Shown piece by piece: positions 23,301 to 34,728 of a stretch of 64,000 nucleotides of DNA (positions within the stretch are counted from its first letter, which is position 1; the number at the start of each line of letters is the position of its first letter). The stretch covers positions 83,554,960 through 83,618,959 of the forward strand of contig OY998176.1 in NCBI GenBank assembly GCA_963921935.1, given 5' to 3'. Origin of the DNA: Galeruca laticollis. Its lineage: Eukaryota; Arthropoda; Insecta; Coleoptera; Chrysomelidae. Both the position numbers and the translations under genes were made by a program. The notes beneath the pieces were generated by a model. The model was given only the letters and a program-made list of their open reading frames with translations. It did no database searches and had not been told where the DNA came from.

Positions 23301-24300
23301 TTTTTCGTTTTCTAGATCTGCTATTAAGTTTTCTGCTTCCCTGAGCTCCTCAACATAATCTTCATAAGCTGAAGATGCTAATGAAATTAATTTAAAAAGG
23401 ATATCAACCTCATATAAAAAATTAAAACATACTAAAAGAATAAGAATATAAGAAAATGAAACAAAATAAAAATATAAAAGTGTATAATATAGATATGTAG
23501 AGAAAGAATAATCTATATTTGGTAAAAGCAGAATGAGAACCATCTTAGACCTGAGCATAATAATTTAAGAGGATGGGGAGCAAAGGAAAGCAAATAAATG
23601 GAACTGAAATTAGAGAAAACGAATATTTAGAAATATATAATTTCAAATGGGCTGCACATATTAATTTGGAAGTCCACAAAAATAATGACAAGGTAGACGG
23701 AGAAAGATCTTGAGAAATAAAAGCGAATAAGAATAAAAAATCCCAATATTGTCAAGAGAAATAGATAGATCACGAAAAACCTAGAGAAGTTAGTGCTATA
23801 AACTGTAGACAAAGTGATAAGGTAGCTGAAACCAACGAAAAATTTCAAAGAAAAATAGTTCAACTCAAGAAGGAAATTTTGAAACACTTTTTGGCCCATA
23901 ATTATAATCTTAAGGATGATCCTTGTTAATATTGCTGACGTGTTTACAATCCTACCAACCATTTCAAGAATATTATGTATTACATGTTTTATTTTACAAA
24001 TTTATTGTAAAATGAAAACGTTTATTGTAATAATGGAATTCGATGTTGAAATGATGCCTTTCCACGAAGGCAAATTTTTGGAACGAGGATTCAAATAAGT
24101 ACCGTTGAAAATTATCTCATAAACGCTATAAATAAACATTTTTATCGGTAAAAATGGTTGATGAAAATAAATGAGTGAATACAAAAGAGGGGTTCGGTTC
24201 GACTGTTCCTCCAAAGAATGTTTATAAAATACAGATATGTCTAATGTTACATTATGTCTTTATTGATCGCAAAATCTACAGTATTTAACGATGAAATAAA
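23301..24300. other. Intergenic, nothing recognised
   Basis: AT-rich, with hydrophobic frames (for example 23627-23962 minus) that are composition artefacts. The last ~55 bp (about 24245-24300) form the left arm of a palindromic target split by the PLE at 24313; its right arm is at about 30645-30705. Confidence 0.5.
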
Positions 24301-24384
24301 ACCATATATTTTAGTGTTTTAAATGAAACTCAACGTTTCTAGCTAATTCCACAATATAATGAAAAATATTAAAAATTCTAAGAA

Positions 24385-24425
24385 ATTGACAATTGTTTCG
24401 ATAACTGAATATCATCGTCAGAATG
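24385..24425 (-). ncRNA. Hammerhead ribozyme motif, PLE-1 left arm
   Basis: On the minus strand: CTGACGA, a stem II of GATA/TATC around TTCAGT, then GAAA, a palindromic CAATTG as minimal stem III, and TC at the cleavage site. ATT/AAT forms a 3-bp stem I. This is the minimal type known from PLEs, whose tiny stem III is thought to work as a dimer. Confidence 0.72.
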
Positions 24426-24461
24426 ACAGAAGTTACATTTCATTTTATGCCTACCTGATGT

Positions 24462-24704
24462 TTAGCACTTATTTTTGGCTAGACCAAGAAGAACTTTCAC
24501 ATCGCTAGATTCTATAAAGTTATATATTTTTGACTTATAATTGTCAGATGTCAATATGACAGTTGTGTTCCCCTTATCAGATTTTGTAACTGTTAGGTTA
24601 TTATCTTCTACTTTCTTTTTTATTGCATTTAAAACTGTAATGTCATTTTTTGTTTGACGTTTAACTTTTGAAGGTCCAATATTTTTGATTAAATTGGCAA
24701 ACAA
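24462..24704 (-). pseudogene. PLE-1 left arm: antisense N-terminal ORF fragment
   Basis: The frame encodes TKNDITVLNAIKKK and VTKSDKGNTTVILTSDNY, the conserved block before RT in Penelope-like polyproteins. It is a reverse copy of 24712-24860, forming the inner junction of the foldback. It is cut off where the hammerhead-bearing end sequence begins (about 24487). Confidence 0.85.
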
Positions 24705-25301
24705 AAAATGACATTACAGTTTTGAATGCAATAAAAAAGAAAGTAGAAAATAATAACCTAACAGTTACAAAATCTGATAAGGGGAACACAACTGTCATAT
24801 TGACATCTGAAAATTTTAAGTCAAAAATATATAACTTTATAGAATCTAGCGATGTAAAAGTTCTTAGAGCAGACCCAACAAAGAAGTTTTCTAATAATGT
24901 AAGGGATATTGTTAATAATTCAAATTATATTTCAAGTGATTACGAAAAGAGGTCCATGATACATAAGAATCCTCATTGTCCACAATTATATGGAACCATT
25001 TAATTACATAAAATAACGAAACCAATTAGACCTGAAGTTTCTTATGTAATTACACCTAATAATATATTGGCAGAGAAGCTTAACAATATACTCAATAATT
25101 ACGGATATGAATCTAAGTACTCAATTAGAAATTCAATAGAACTAATCAAAAAATTATAAACATTCAAATTACAAGATAAAGCTAAGCTTATTTCATTTGA
25201 CGTTACTAATATGTTCACTAAAATTCCTCCTAAATAATGTCTAATACTTGTAAGAAAATTACTAGAAGATAAAAATATTAATCCTGGAATAATATCAGAT
25301 A
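24700..25301 (+). pseudogene. PLE-1 ORF, N-terminal part and start of RT
   Basis: From NDITVLNAIKKKVENN the frame runs through KSDKGNTTVILTSENF, then stops at 25002. It resumes (ITKPIRPEVSYVIT), stops again near 25159, and reaches the first RT aspartate block LISFDVTNMFTKIPP, with a stop near 25236. The PLE-2 insertion follows directly after ISD. The same protein resumes at 29094. Three stops make it inactive. Confidence 0.85.
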
Positions 25302-25397
25302 AATGAAGGACATCAAATGATGCTGGTGGCTGTGTACACGTATAGGGTAACGAAGAAACATTACATTTGTATCACGTGTAAAATTTAATTTATTTTT

Positions 25398-25443
25398 GCA
25401 TAGCGCGCTTTCAGCTCTTTAGACATAGAGCCATCATCAGTGC
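25398..25443 (-). ncRNA. Hammerhead ribozyme motif, PLE-2 left arm
   Basis: Mirror of the motif at 29000-29045, identical in its core. Confidence 0.78.
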
Positions 25444-26481
25444 TTAATCTAAAATACATACTCATATCACAACCAATAGTACTAAATTACAAAGTTAAAT
25501 TCATGTTGAGAAAGCTAACAATACTAATACATGAATCTAATTTGAAGGTGATACAAAAAGGTTTTCAATATTAGAAATTTAATAATAAAATTGATTTTAA
25601 TTACATTGAAGCTACCATTATTCAAATTTAAAAAATGAAAGGTTGACTAGGTTCTTATAAATGAAAGATTTTTTACTTTAAAGATAAAAAGGTTGATAAA
25701 AAATACGTACTGTCAGATTATATATAACAAGATTTCCTGGCTTCATCGCCTCCATTAATATTGAAACAGGTTAATAATTTTATATTTACATTACACCAAC
25801 TTGGACATCACATTTAAAATCGAATTTTACTTCCAAAGAATCATTTTATTTTCTTAAACGCCCGCCATGCTGGAACCTCTACAGGTGGCTGTGTCGGTTT
25901 AACTGACAAATACAAGAACTTCAACTGTCAATTGGGTTTGTTCGATTGTTTGTGAATGCTCTGTTCGATTTGAGAGATCAAATGCAAAAATGATTATTTA
26001 TTTAAGTTCAGAAAAGTAGTTGTAAACAACAATTAAATCTGTTAGGTGTAATATTTTATTTAATGTAATAATTGTAATGAATGATTAGCAATTTAATCAA
26101 GATATTTAAAATTATTTAGAAGGTTATGTTGAGAGAAAAAATAAAAATAAAAAAAACCAACCACAAATTATAATTTTCTCATGTTGGAAGGGTGAGATCT
26201 AATGATGTATTCACACTATATTTTAAGGCAACACAAAAAACATGCTCATGATTTAATATCATGGTCCTGAAGCAAGTTCTAATGTATTGTCTCTAAACTA
26301 ACCTATTTTAGCAAGCGTTATTGGCCCAGTGACCAGCAGGTTAGGACATTATCAATATTGAGGGTTACATGAGTTGACGATGTAAGTGTATATAGTTCCT
26401 ATTTAGGCTCTCTTGTTTGTTTAGACATTTACCATTAATTTTAAGCTCGTTACTGATTTCAAGGTCTTCATAAAAATCTAG

Positions 26482-27267
26482 TTAAGTAAAGTTTTTAGAG
26501 TTGATGTTAACTAAAATCTTTGAATTTTCTGTGGGGCTAAAATTATGATTATTATATTTTAAGTGATGACCGAATGATGACTTGTTGGGTTTACTAATAT
26601 GCTCATTTATACGGACTCCCAAAGGTCTGCATGTCCTTCCAATGTAGCTTGCCACACAATCTGAGCATTGTAACCTGTATACTCCACTTCTTTGTAAATG
26701 GTTAATTTTATCTTTAGAATTGATCAAAAAGGAACCCAATTTATTGGAAGTTCTATAAGATACTTTAATTGATTTATCAATATCTAGAAAACTTTGTGAA
26801 AATATTTTTGTGATATTAGAGTTAATGAAAGGTAATGAAATATAAATTTGATTAGGGATATTTATTTCGGGGTAAGCTAATTTATGTAATTTCTTAGAAT
26901 TTACTTTTTGAACAAGGGTGTCGACTATTGTGGGGTCGTAACCATTATTGTAGGCTATTTGTCTAATAATATTAAGTTCCTTCCTGTATTCAACTTTTTC
27001 CAATGGTATGTTGAAGAGTCTATGAATATAACAATAAAACGAGGCCATTTTGTGTTGGTTGGGGTGATTGGAAGACATGTGGATGGCATGGTCTGTCTGA
27101 GTGGGTTTTCTAAAAATACCAAACTTAAATTTTGAGCCATCTCTATGTATGTTAAGGTCTAAAAAGTTGATGTGAGCTTCTTCTTCTATTTCTAAAGTGA
27201 ATTTTATGTTTTGGTGTATTTCATTGATGGAAGATAATATGTTAGAAGCAGTGGTATTGTTGCCTCT
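26482..27267 (-). pseudogene. PLE-2 left arm ORF: end of RT and GIY-YIG endonuclease
   Basis: Going down from 27267, the frame gives SNILSSINEIHQNIKFTLEI and then INFLDLNIHRDGSKFKFGI (late RT), the RKPTQTDHAIHMSSNHP block, and a linker. The GIY-YIG endonuclease follows: SGVYRLQCSDC, SYIGRT and the VRINEH block. The Cys pair is the zinc-binding knuckle of PLE endonucleases. Compared with the right arm, one A/T change creates a stop at 26482 and removes the last ~40 residues. The RT catalytic core is absent. Confidence 0.87.
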
Positions 27268-28078
27268 TCACATCAACTTTTTAGACCTTAACATACATAG
27301 AGATGGCTCAAAATTTAAGTTTGGTATTTTTAGAAAACCCACTCAGACAGACCATGCCATCCACATGTCTTCCAATCACCCCAACCAACACAAAATGGCC
27401 TCGTTTTATTGTTATATTCATAGACTCTTCAACATACCATTGGAAAAAGTTGAATACAGGAAGGAACTTAATATTATTAGACAAATAGCCTACAATAATG
27501 GTTACGACCCCACAATAGTCGACACCCTTGTTCAAAAAGTAAATTCTAAGAAATTACATAAATTAGCTTACCCCGAAATAAATATCCCTAATCAAATTTA
27601 TATTTCATTACCTTTCATTAACTCTAATATCACAAAAATATTTTCACAAAGTTTTCTAGATATTGATAAATCAATTAAAGTATCTTATAGAACTTCCAAT
27701 AAATTGGGTTCCTTTTTGATCAATTCTAAAGATAAAATTAACCATTTACAAAGAAGTGGAGTATACAGGTTACAATGCTCAGATTGTGTGGCAAGCTACA
27801 TTGGAAGGACATGCAGACCTTTGGGAGTCCGTATAAATGAGCATATTAGTAAACCCAACAAGTCATCATTCGGTCATCACTTAAAATATAATAATCATAA
27901 TTTTAGCCCCACAGAAAATTCAAAGATTTTAGTTAACATCAACTCTAAAAACTTTACTTTACTAGATTTTTATGAAGACCTTGAAATCAGTAACGAGCTT
28001 AAAATTAATGGTAAATGTCTAAACAAACAAGAGAGCCTAAATAGGAACTATATACACTTACATCGTCAACTCATGTAA
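27268..28078 (+). CDS. PLE-2 right arm ORF: end of RT and GIY-YIG endonuclease, open
   Basis: An open frame from 27197 to a stop at 28078. Its first ~22 codons read through the antisense 91-bp spacer and are not PLE protein; homologous sequence starts at HINFLDLN (about 27268). Domains in order: late RT/thumb (FLDLNIHRD), the RKPTQTDHAIHMSSNHP motif, linker, GIY-YIG nuclease (GVYRLQCSDC and SYIGRTCR, conserved Arg and His) and a lysine-rich tail ending HLHRQLM. GIY-YIG nucleases of PLEs nick target DNA. Without the RT core this copy cannot retrotranspose alone. Confidence 0.85.
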
Positions 28079-28999
28079 CCCTCAATATTGATAATGTCCT
28101 AACCTGCTGGTCACTGGGCCAATAACGCTTGCTAAAATAGGTTAGTTTAGAGACAATACATTAGAACTTGCTTCAGGACCATGATATTAAATCATGAGCA
28201 TGTTTTTTGTGTTGCCTTAAAATATAGTGTGAATACATCATTAGATCTCACCCTTCCAACATGAGAAAATTATAATTTGTGGTTGGTTTTTTTTATTTTT
28301 ATTTTTTCTCTCAACATAACCTTCTAAATAATTTTAAATATCTTGATTAAATTGCTAATCATTCATTACAATTATTACATTAAATAAAATATTACACCTA
28401 ACAGATTTAATTGTTGTTTACAACTACTTTTCTGAACTTAAATAAATAATCATTTTTGCATTTGATCTCTCAAATCGAACAGAGCATTCACAAACAATCG
28501 AACAAACCCAATTGACAGTTGAAGTTCTTGTATTTGTCAGTTAAACCGACACAGCCACCTGTAGAGGTTCCAGCATGGCGGGCGTTTAAGAAAATAAAAT
28601 GATTCTTTGGAAGTAAAATTCGATTTTAAATGTGATGTCCAAGTTGGTGTAATGTAAATATAAAATTATTAACCTGTTTCAATATTAATGGAGGCGATGA
28701 AGCCAGGAAATCTTGTTATATATAATCTGACAGTACGTATTTTTTATCAACCTTTTTATCTTTAAAGTGAAAAATCTTTCATTTATAAGAACCTAGTCAA
28801 CCTTTCATTTTTTAAATTTGAATAATGGTAGCTTCAATGTAATTAAAATCAATTTTATTATTAAATTTCTAATATTGAAAACCTTTTTGTATCACCTTCA
28901 AATTAGATTCATGTATTAGTATTGTTAGCTTTCTCAACATGAATTTAACTTTGTAATTTAGTACTATTGGTTGTGATTTGAGTATGTATTTTAGATTAA
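28079..28999 (+). other. PLE-2 right arm 3' untranslated region
   Basis: AT-rich non-coding sequence between the ORF stop and the hammerhead motif, mirrored exactly at about 25444-26463 in the left arm. Confidence 0.8.
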
Positions 29000-29045
29000 G
29001 CACTGATGATGGCTCTATGTCTAAAGAGCTGAAAGCGCGCTATGC
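29000..29045 (+). ncRNA. Hammerhead ribozyme motif, PLE-2 right arm
   Basis: GCA (stem I), CTGATGA (core), stem II GGCTCT/AGAGCT with a loop, GAAA (core), GCGCGC as tiny self-complementary stem III, then TA and TGC, which pairs with GCA. Every invariant hammerhead position (CUGANGA...GAAA...UH) is present, with cleavage predicted after position 29042. Hammerheads in PLE terminal repeats are known; this assignment rests on motif and stems only. Confidence 0.8.
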
Positions 29046-29093
29046 AAAAATAAATTAAATTTTACACGTGATACAAATGTAATGTTTCTTCGT

Positions 29094-30205
29094 TAATATC
29101 AGATATACTTAATCTGTTTGATGTATGTATCAGTCAGAATTATTTCACTTTTGACAATAACATATATATTCAAAATGAAGGTTTACCTATTTTGGCAAAC
29201 ATTTTTATGGACAGTTTAGAAAGAAAAATCTTTGAAAATGATATTTCAAAAAATGTTTTATTTTGGTATACATATGTAGATGACATATTAGCCTGTTTTA
29301 TAGGTAGTGAACGACAATTAGATCTATTTTTCAACCACATTAATAATTTACACCCAAAAATTAAATTTACATTAGAAGTTGAAGAAAATAACTGGATCAA
29401 TTTTCTTGATTTAAAAATTCAAAGAATTAATAATGTACTTGATTATGCAATTTACCGAAAACCAACACACACTGATGTGACAATTCCTTATAGTTCCAAT
29501 CACCCCCTGTCACATAAACTAGCGGCATACAATTCAATGATACATAGAGCATTTTCAGTTCTTATGAATAAATGTAATTTTGATAGAGAGATTAGTACAA
29601 TTAGACGAATAGCAACATCCAACGGTTATCCATTACATATGATAAATAAGCTAATTAATAAAAAAGAGGAAAAAGTGGCATTACAACTAATATTTCCTAA
29701 ACAAACTGAAGAAATAAAAACTTATAAAACCATCACATATGCAGGAAATATTTCTAATAATATTTCGAAGATAATATCTTTAGCAACGAATACAACAATT
29801 GCTTTTAAAACAGAAAGTGACGTAAGTACAAAATTGTTAAATGTTAAAACAAAAGTACCAACATTAAAGAAATTATGTATATATAAACTCAAATGTTCAG
29901 AATGTAATGCTGTCTATTTGGGTCAGACCCTTAGAAATTTTGATATCAGATACAGTGAACACTCACGAGCATACAGATTAAAACAACCAGATAAATCCCA
30001 TTACGCAAAACATCTACTTGACACCAACCATTCATTGACACCAAACACAGAACTAGAAGTACTACATATTTGTGATAAGAAACAAGAGCTGGATTTCCTT
30101 GAAGAGTTGGAAATTAGAAGACACTTAAGAAACCCACAATGTGAAGTCGTCAATGAACAGATAAATCTAGGAAGCTCTCCACTATTAAACTGTCTTCTTA
30201 AGTGA
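29094..30205 (+). pseudogene. PLE-1 ORF, RT core to GIY-YIG endonuclease
   Basis: This continues the PLE-1 protein after PLE-2. It shows GLPILANIFMDSLE and the RT active site WYTYVDDILACF (near 29280), then INFLDLKIQR and RKPTHTDVTIPYSSNHP. The GIY-YIG nuclease has CIYKLKCSECNAVYLGQT with RYSEH; the first Gly of GIY is Cys and YIG reads YLG. The open stretch is 337 codons from 29192, ending NCLLK at 30205. The two halves together lack only the duplicated target, so PLE-1 was nearly full-length before PLE-2 landed. It also carries stops in its first half. Confidence 0.9.
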
Positions 30206-30450
30206 TAATTGTAAAGATCAGCAGATATAGTTTTCCTGGTTTTATATATCATTGCACAGTTATACCGATCTTAATTGGAAAAATGATATCCAGGATATCA
30301 CCATAAGGCTAATAATATCTAAGCTTCAATATTTGTAATATGACATCTTCTTCTTTTTTCTATTAACATATATTAAGTCAATCACTTCTTGGTCTAGCCA
30401 AAAATAACTACTAAACATCAGGTAGGCATAAAATGAAATGTAACTTCTGT

Positions 30451-30492
30451 CAATCTGACGATGATATTCAGTTATCGAAACAATTGTCAATG
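30451..30492 (+). ncRNA. Hammerhead ribozyme motif, PLE-1 right arm
   Basis: CTGACGA, stem II GATA/TATC, GAAA, palindromic CAATTG, then TC. The stem I flank reads CAAT instead of the CATT seen in the other copies, weakening stem I here. Confidence 0.68.
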
Positions 30493-30608
30493 TTTTAGAA
30501 TTTTTAATATTTTTCATTATATTGTGGAATTGGCTAGAAACGTTGAGTTTCATTTAAAACACTAATATGATTAGATTCCATGAAGTAAGGGTCGAGACAG
30601 TTAATACC

Positions 30609-30646
30609 ATATATTTTGTTTAAATGAAGATTTAAACAAAATATAT
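30609..30646. repeat. Hairpin at the PLE-1 target site
   Basis: 17-bp perfect arms (ATATATTTTGTTTAAAT and its complement) around a GAAG loop. The right copy of the PLE-1 target duplication overlaps the left arm of the hairpin. Further out, 24270-24312 and 30645-30690 are also inverted relatives (ATAAAAC blocks), so the intact target was a longer foldback. Confidence 0.75.
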
Positions 30647-31485
30647 CGTTTTATTTGATCGTTCAGTATGGATCTTCAATAAGTAAAAGCCTCATCTATT
30701 CAATTTCTACAGTATTTATTCAAAAAATATGTTAAAGGCCAAACTATAGAGCCAGCGATCAACAAATATGACAGTAAAGATCACTGTAGATCCGTTTTCG
30801 TGTGTAAATTCAAACTGTTAGTTTGAAACCAAAATTTTTAACAATTAATTATATTATTTGAATTTTTTCATTATACTTGTAGTCTATTCTACAAGAAATT
30901 ATTTCAAATGTATGCAAAAATGTATTGTATATATCCCCTAAACTGTTCCCACCTCTACGAATTGATTGATAGTCTGGTCGGTAGTAATAGAGTGGTGAAA
31001 CTGAGATTGATGTAAAAATAATATGTGAAAATCACAGTGACTGGCTACAAATTGTAGAGGACGCTATTTTTTATTTCACTACCTGTCGACGATAAACAGA
31101 TAAGCAAGACAAACGCAGTTTTAATATCGCTTGTTTTGTCCCTTATTTATACAATGTTCTAGATAATTCCAAAGTATGTTTTGATAGTTTAACAGGAATT
31201 ATTAGTGTTAAAACCAAAAAATAACTTTATCTATCAATAATTTGCACTAGTTCATTGAATAAAACAATTGTCAATTCATAAATATTATTTTTTCCAACGA
31301 TTTTTTACAGATGTCGCCTCTTTGCCTTCCACAACTTCCTGAAAACCATTTTTATAACGTAATATGAACATTGAATTAATTCTACAGATATTGGAGAATT
31401 GAAATAGTTGGATTAGAATATTATATCATATATTATATAATCATTATACCCTAAGGTGGTGGGCTTACATTTAATTTTCATATAT
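30647..31485. other. Intergenic, nothing recognised
   Basis: The first ~60 bp belong to the split palindrome around the PLE-1 target. The rest is AT-rich without domains. Confidence 0.5.
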
Positions 31486-31890
31486 GAACTTTTTCACTCC
31501 TTTTCTTGCTAACATTTTTGCCTCTTCCCCGTCTCCGTTTTGTAGACTTTTATACAATGCTGTATTCCATGTTTGTCTTGATCTTCCATTTTTTATTTGC
31601 ATTTTTGCTCCCTATATTCTTTTAAATTTTAACATTCTTATTATTCTCATTCTTTGAGTTTGTTCCCACCATCTTAGTTGTCGTTGTTCGTTAATGTTAT
31701 TGGTTGCGCCCTTAATTCTTCTTTTATTTTCGCATTTCTCGTTGTGTCCTCTCTATTAACGCCTAAAGTTTTTTCAAGGTATTTCATTTCTACTACTTGT
31801 ATTTTGCTTCTCTGCTCTTTTGTGAGCATTCAGGATTCCCATCCATAAGTAAAAACTGGTCGATATGATACTGGTCCATTGACGAGGGAA
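31486..31890 (-). pseudogene. LINE ORF2 C-terminal fragment
   Basis: Right to left: the VFTYGWES block, RSKIQVVEMKYLEKTLGVNR and RNAKIKEELRAQPI, then a degenerate arginine-rich end. This is the conserved post-RT region of insect LINEs (YGSE...SKIQAVEMK...LGV). Several stops. Confidence 0.65.
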
Positions 31891-32036
31891 AACCGTCATT
31901 TCTATCTTCGTGGACCTGGCTAAATCTTTTGATACCGCGTAAGCCATGAGAAACTGATTGAGGCACTAGAGGCACTTGGAATTGAGAGTGTCATGCCTGG
32001 TGCTATTGATGAAGAGGCCAAGTAGATATTCTAGGA

Positions 32037-32790
32037 ACTTTGAATGAATTCAAAATCATCAACTTTGGTGTACCACTGGGTACTGTGATAGGTACCGGTC
32101 TTTTCAATATTTACTGGAATAACCTGTTTTTTCTTGATATCGAAGGCCAGATTGTAAGCTTCGCAGAGGATACTGTTGTATTCTATAACGCAAACTTATT
32201 CAATAAGGCACAAGCAGAGTATTCAAAAATAAAAGAATGGCTTGACTCTAGGAAATTAACCACCAGCTTCGATAAAACACATTATGTGCCCTTCGGTATA
32301 CAGAAAATAAATTTCGAAAACTTCCCCCACTTTCGCGAACAATCCCAACAATAACTTTTTTAATCTACCGACCACTATAACTAACTAGTTGGGACTGATT
32401 ATCGAGAGCAATCTAAAGGAACATTACGTGGTTTGCTGTACTTATTCAAGCACTACAAAACGATGGTAAATATTGAACAGTTGAAGTCTACCTAGTACGC
32501 CTTAGTTGAATCACAACTCAGGTATGGTTTAAACGCATGGAATGGTGCATATAATTACCATATAACCGCTATCACAATCCTACAAAAATTGATCTTAAAC
32601 ATCATTTATAGAAAAGACAAAAAATTTCCCACAATAGAACTTTTTGACTTATCGCAAGTCCTTGATATCAATGAAACTTTACTTTCAGTGTGTAATAAAT
32701 AAAGAATTTTGTTATAAAAACAAAGACTCTACAAAGAATAACTACTCGACAAACGTACTTGCCAACAAGAATATTCCAAGGCTGGATATA
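32037..32790 (+). pseudogene. LINE reverse transcriptase fragment (FADD to C-terminus)
   Basis: FGVPLGTVIG, then FNIYWNNLFFLDIEGQI and the active-site box SFAEDTVVFY, in which the first Asp of FADD is Glu, then a WLDSRKLT block. After 32354 the remainder (LGLIIESNL, then the HYKTMVN, RYGL and FPTIELF regions) can be followed in shifting frames to about 32790. It resembles I/Jockey-type elements. Broken at both ends. Confidence 0.75.
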
Positions 32791-33940
32791 TAACATGCTC
32801 TCAAAAACAACAATAAAAATCAGATTGTAGACGATGTAACCATCGGAGGCTTGGTTATAAAAGGTTGTCCACAGGGAGGGGTACTCTCGCCACTACTGTG
32901 GAACATGGTCTTAGACTATGTGGTGAGACGCCTCAACGATGGCAACTTCTACACAATAGCATATGCAGATGACCTAGTGATTCTGCTAATAAGAAAATTC
33001 GAGGAGACACTCTGCGCTTTAATGCAAAAAACTCTCAATATCATAGAACAATGGTGCAAAGACCATTCACTGTCAAAAATCCACAAAAGACGGAGACGGT
33101 TCTTTTCACGAAAAAAAGGAAGCTCCTAAATACCAAACTTAACTTTTCTTCGGAGGTGAAATATTTAGGGGTCACCTTCGACATTAAGTTAACGTGGAAC
33201 TCTCACTTAGAAAACAGAAACAGAAAAGCATATATTTCTTATGAGCAGTGTCGTAGAACCATCGGCCGCACTTAGGGTTGCTGCCTTGATCTGCACTGCC
33301 ATCATCAGACCTATGCTAACGTACGCGCGATTGCCTGGGGAGCTAAAGCAAAACAGCTGACAGTCGTCCGTAAACTGGACCAAATCCAAAGAACAGCAGG
33401 CCTTAACACAACAGGAGGCATGAGAACCACACCAACAAGAGCTATGGAGGTAATCCTCGGTCTCACTCCCCTTGACATATACATCAAGGAGGTTGTTTTG
33501 TTGACCATGACACGTCTATGCTATACTGGTATATAACCTGATGTAGGATCCAGTAAACTGAGATGTAACTTGTAGCACGATGCCCTCAGAGAAATCCCAC
33601 TGCTGCGGGCCAATTCGGACTCCATTTCACCGCGATATGCCTTTCACAAGCCCTACAATGTAGGTTCAGGATGTGGAATTTTTTCCAAACCCCTGAATCT
33701 AAATATAAAATGGGCAATGGGCTGCAATACAAGTGTAACTCAAACAGAGCTCACTAGTATCTGCATCGCTGCAAAAAGAATACCACAGGTAAATATATAC
33801 ATCTTTACGGATAGTAGACAAACACGACTAGCTCTGGACAGACCACGCATTACATCAGGCCAAGTACTCGAATGTCACATGGCCTTAATCGAAGTTCCTA
33901 TTATATGGTTTAGACACACTAGACATAATTCAACATGAAA
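32791..33940 (+). pseudogene. R1-like non-LTR element: RT and RNase H fragment
   Basis: KGCPQGGVLSPLLWNMVLDYV, then IAYADDLVIL (active site) and IEQWCKDHSLS. A frame change follows, then LNFSSEVKYLGVTFDIKLTW, a QCRRTIG block and MRTTPTRAMEVILGLTPLDIY. RNase H follows with TQTELTSICIA and IYIFTDSRQ. The stretch that should hold the first RNase H Asp (the TDGS box) is deleted near 33660. The motif set is that of the R1/LOA group with RNase H, common in beetles, flies and aphids. The N-terminal half and 3' end are missing. Confidence 0.82.
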
Positions 33941-34350
33941 GTTTGACGTTTTCAGATACGCCCAATTGATCTAAAATATTTGGAGCCTCCTATAATTTCC
34001 TGTTTTACAGGAAGTTGACTATAACTTCGTTATTTTTAATAGTATATTCTATATATCATTACGTATATACCTTCTGCCACGTTACATCGATAGCTTTGAT
34101 TTTATTAGGAAATAGTAACCGATTTGACCTATGTTCATAAATTATAGCACAATTTTTTAGTATCGTCTATTTTTATAAAAAATCAACATTTTTTGGTTAC
34201 AAAAATTTTAATCGTAGAAGACTCAAAACGCATACTTACAAATCCTTTCTTCCTTAAAAGATCACCCTGTATATAATGTAATTTTAAGAAAGAACTTAAA
34301 CTGCTTCAAGTTTTGTTAACCACTCCCTACACTTAAATCGATTCGTTATT
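33941..34350. other. Intergenic, one solo mariner-like end
   Basis: No gene. TCACCCTGTATATAAT near 34261 is a lone copy of the CACCCTGTATA end motif shared by the mariner-like elements here. Confidence 0.5.
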
Positions 34351-34431
34351 ATGATATTCAGCGTTTTAAATAAAACTCACGGTTTCTAGTTAATTCCACA
34401 ATATAACAAAAGTTATTGAAAATTCTAAAAA

Positions 34432-34474
34432 ATTGACAATTGTTTCGATAAATCAATATCATCGTCAGAATGAC
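34432..34474 (-). ncRNA. Hammerhead ribozyme motif, PLE-3 left arm
   Basis: On the minus strand: CTGACGA, then a stem II GATA...TATC, GAAA, CAATTG and TC. The stem I flank CATT/AATT is as in PLE-1. Confidence 0.7.
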
Positions 34475-34728
34475 AGAAGTTAAATTTCATTTGATGTCTA
34501 CCTGATGTTAGTAGTTATTTTTGGCTAGACCAAGAAGTGACCTAACTTGTGATTGACTTAATATATGTTAATAGAAAAAAGAAGAAGATGTGATATTACA
34601 AATATTGAAGCTTAGATATTATTAGCCCTATGGTGATATCCTGGATATCATTCTTCCAATTAAGATCAGTATAACTGTGCAATGATATAGAAAACCTGGA
34701 AAACTATATCTGCTGATCTTTACAATTA

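Larger units (their letters stand above)
25302..29093. mobile_element. Penelope-like element PLE-2: giant inverted repeat inside PLE-1
   Basis: It is flanked by a perfect 12-bp duplication TAATATCAGATA (25290-25301 and 29094-29105). Two arms of about 1.83 kb (25349-27176 and 27268-29094) are reverse complements with only a few single-base differences that I noticed. The left copy runs 91 bp further (27177-27267) into coding sequence before the head-to-head junction. A 47-bp tail (25302-25348) lies only outside the left arm. Each arm has the C-terminal half of the PLE ORF, its 3' UTR and a hammerhead. Both copies lack the RT core, so this is a 5'-truncated inverted dimer. Confidence 0.93.
24313..30605 (+). 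mobile_element. Penelope-like element PLE-1 (foldback; hosts PLE-2)
   Basis: It is flanked by a perfect 12-bp duplication ACCATATATTTT (24301-24312 and 30606-30617). A short left arm in minus orientation (24313 to about 24690) carries the inverted 3' end plus an antisense piece of the N-terminal coding region. It joins head to head at about 24695 with a long right arm in plus orientation. The right arm holds the degenerate ORF, 3' UTR and hammerhead motif, and ends with a ~38-bp tail (30568-30605) absent from the left arm. PLE-2 (25302-29093) sits inside its RT region. Confidence 0.9.

Noticed and set aside
23627..23962. Hydrophobic 111-codon frame that could be a membrane protein
   Set aside because: Poly-A/T composition gives Phe, Leu and Ile by chance; no start context, splice pattern or homology recognised.
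26908..27135. 75-codon frame on the strand opposite the PLE-2 ORF, repeated at 27308-27535
   Set aside because: It is the antisense shadow of the RT/GIY-YIG coding sequence and appears twice only because of the inverted repeat.
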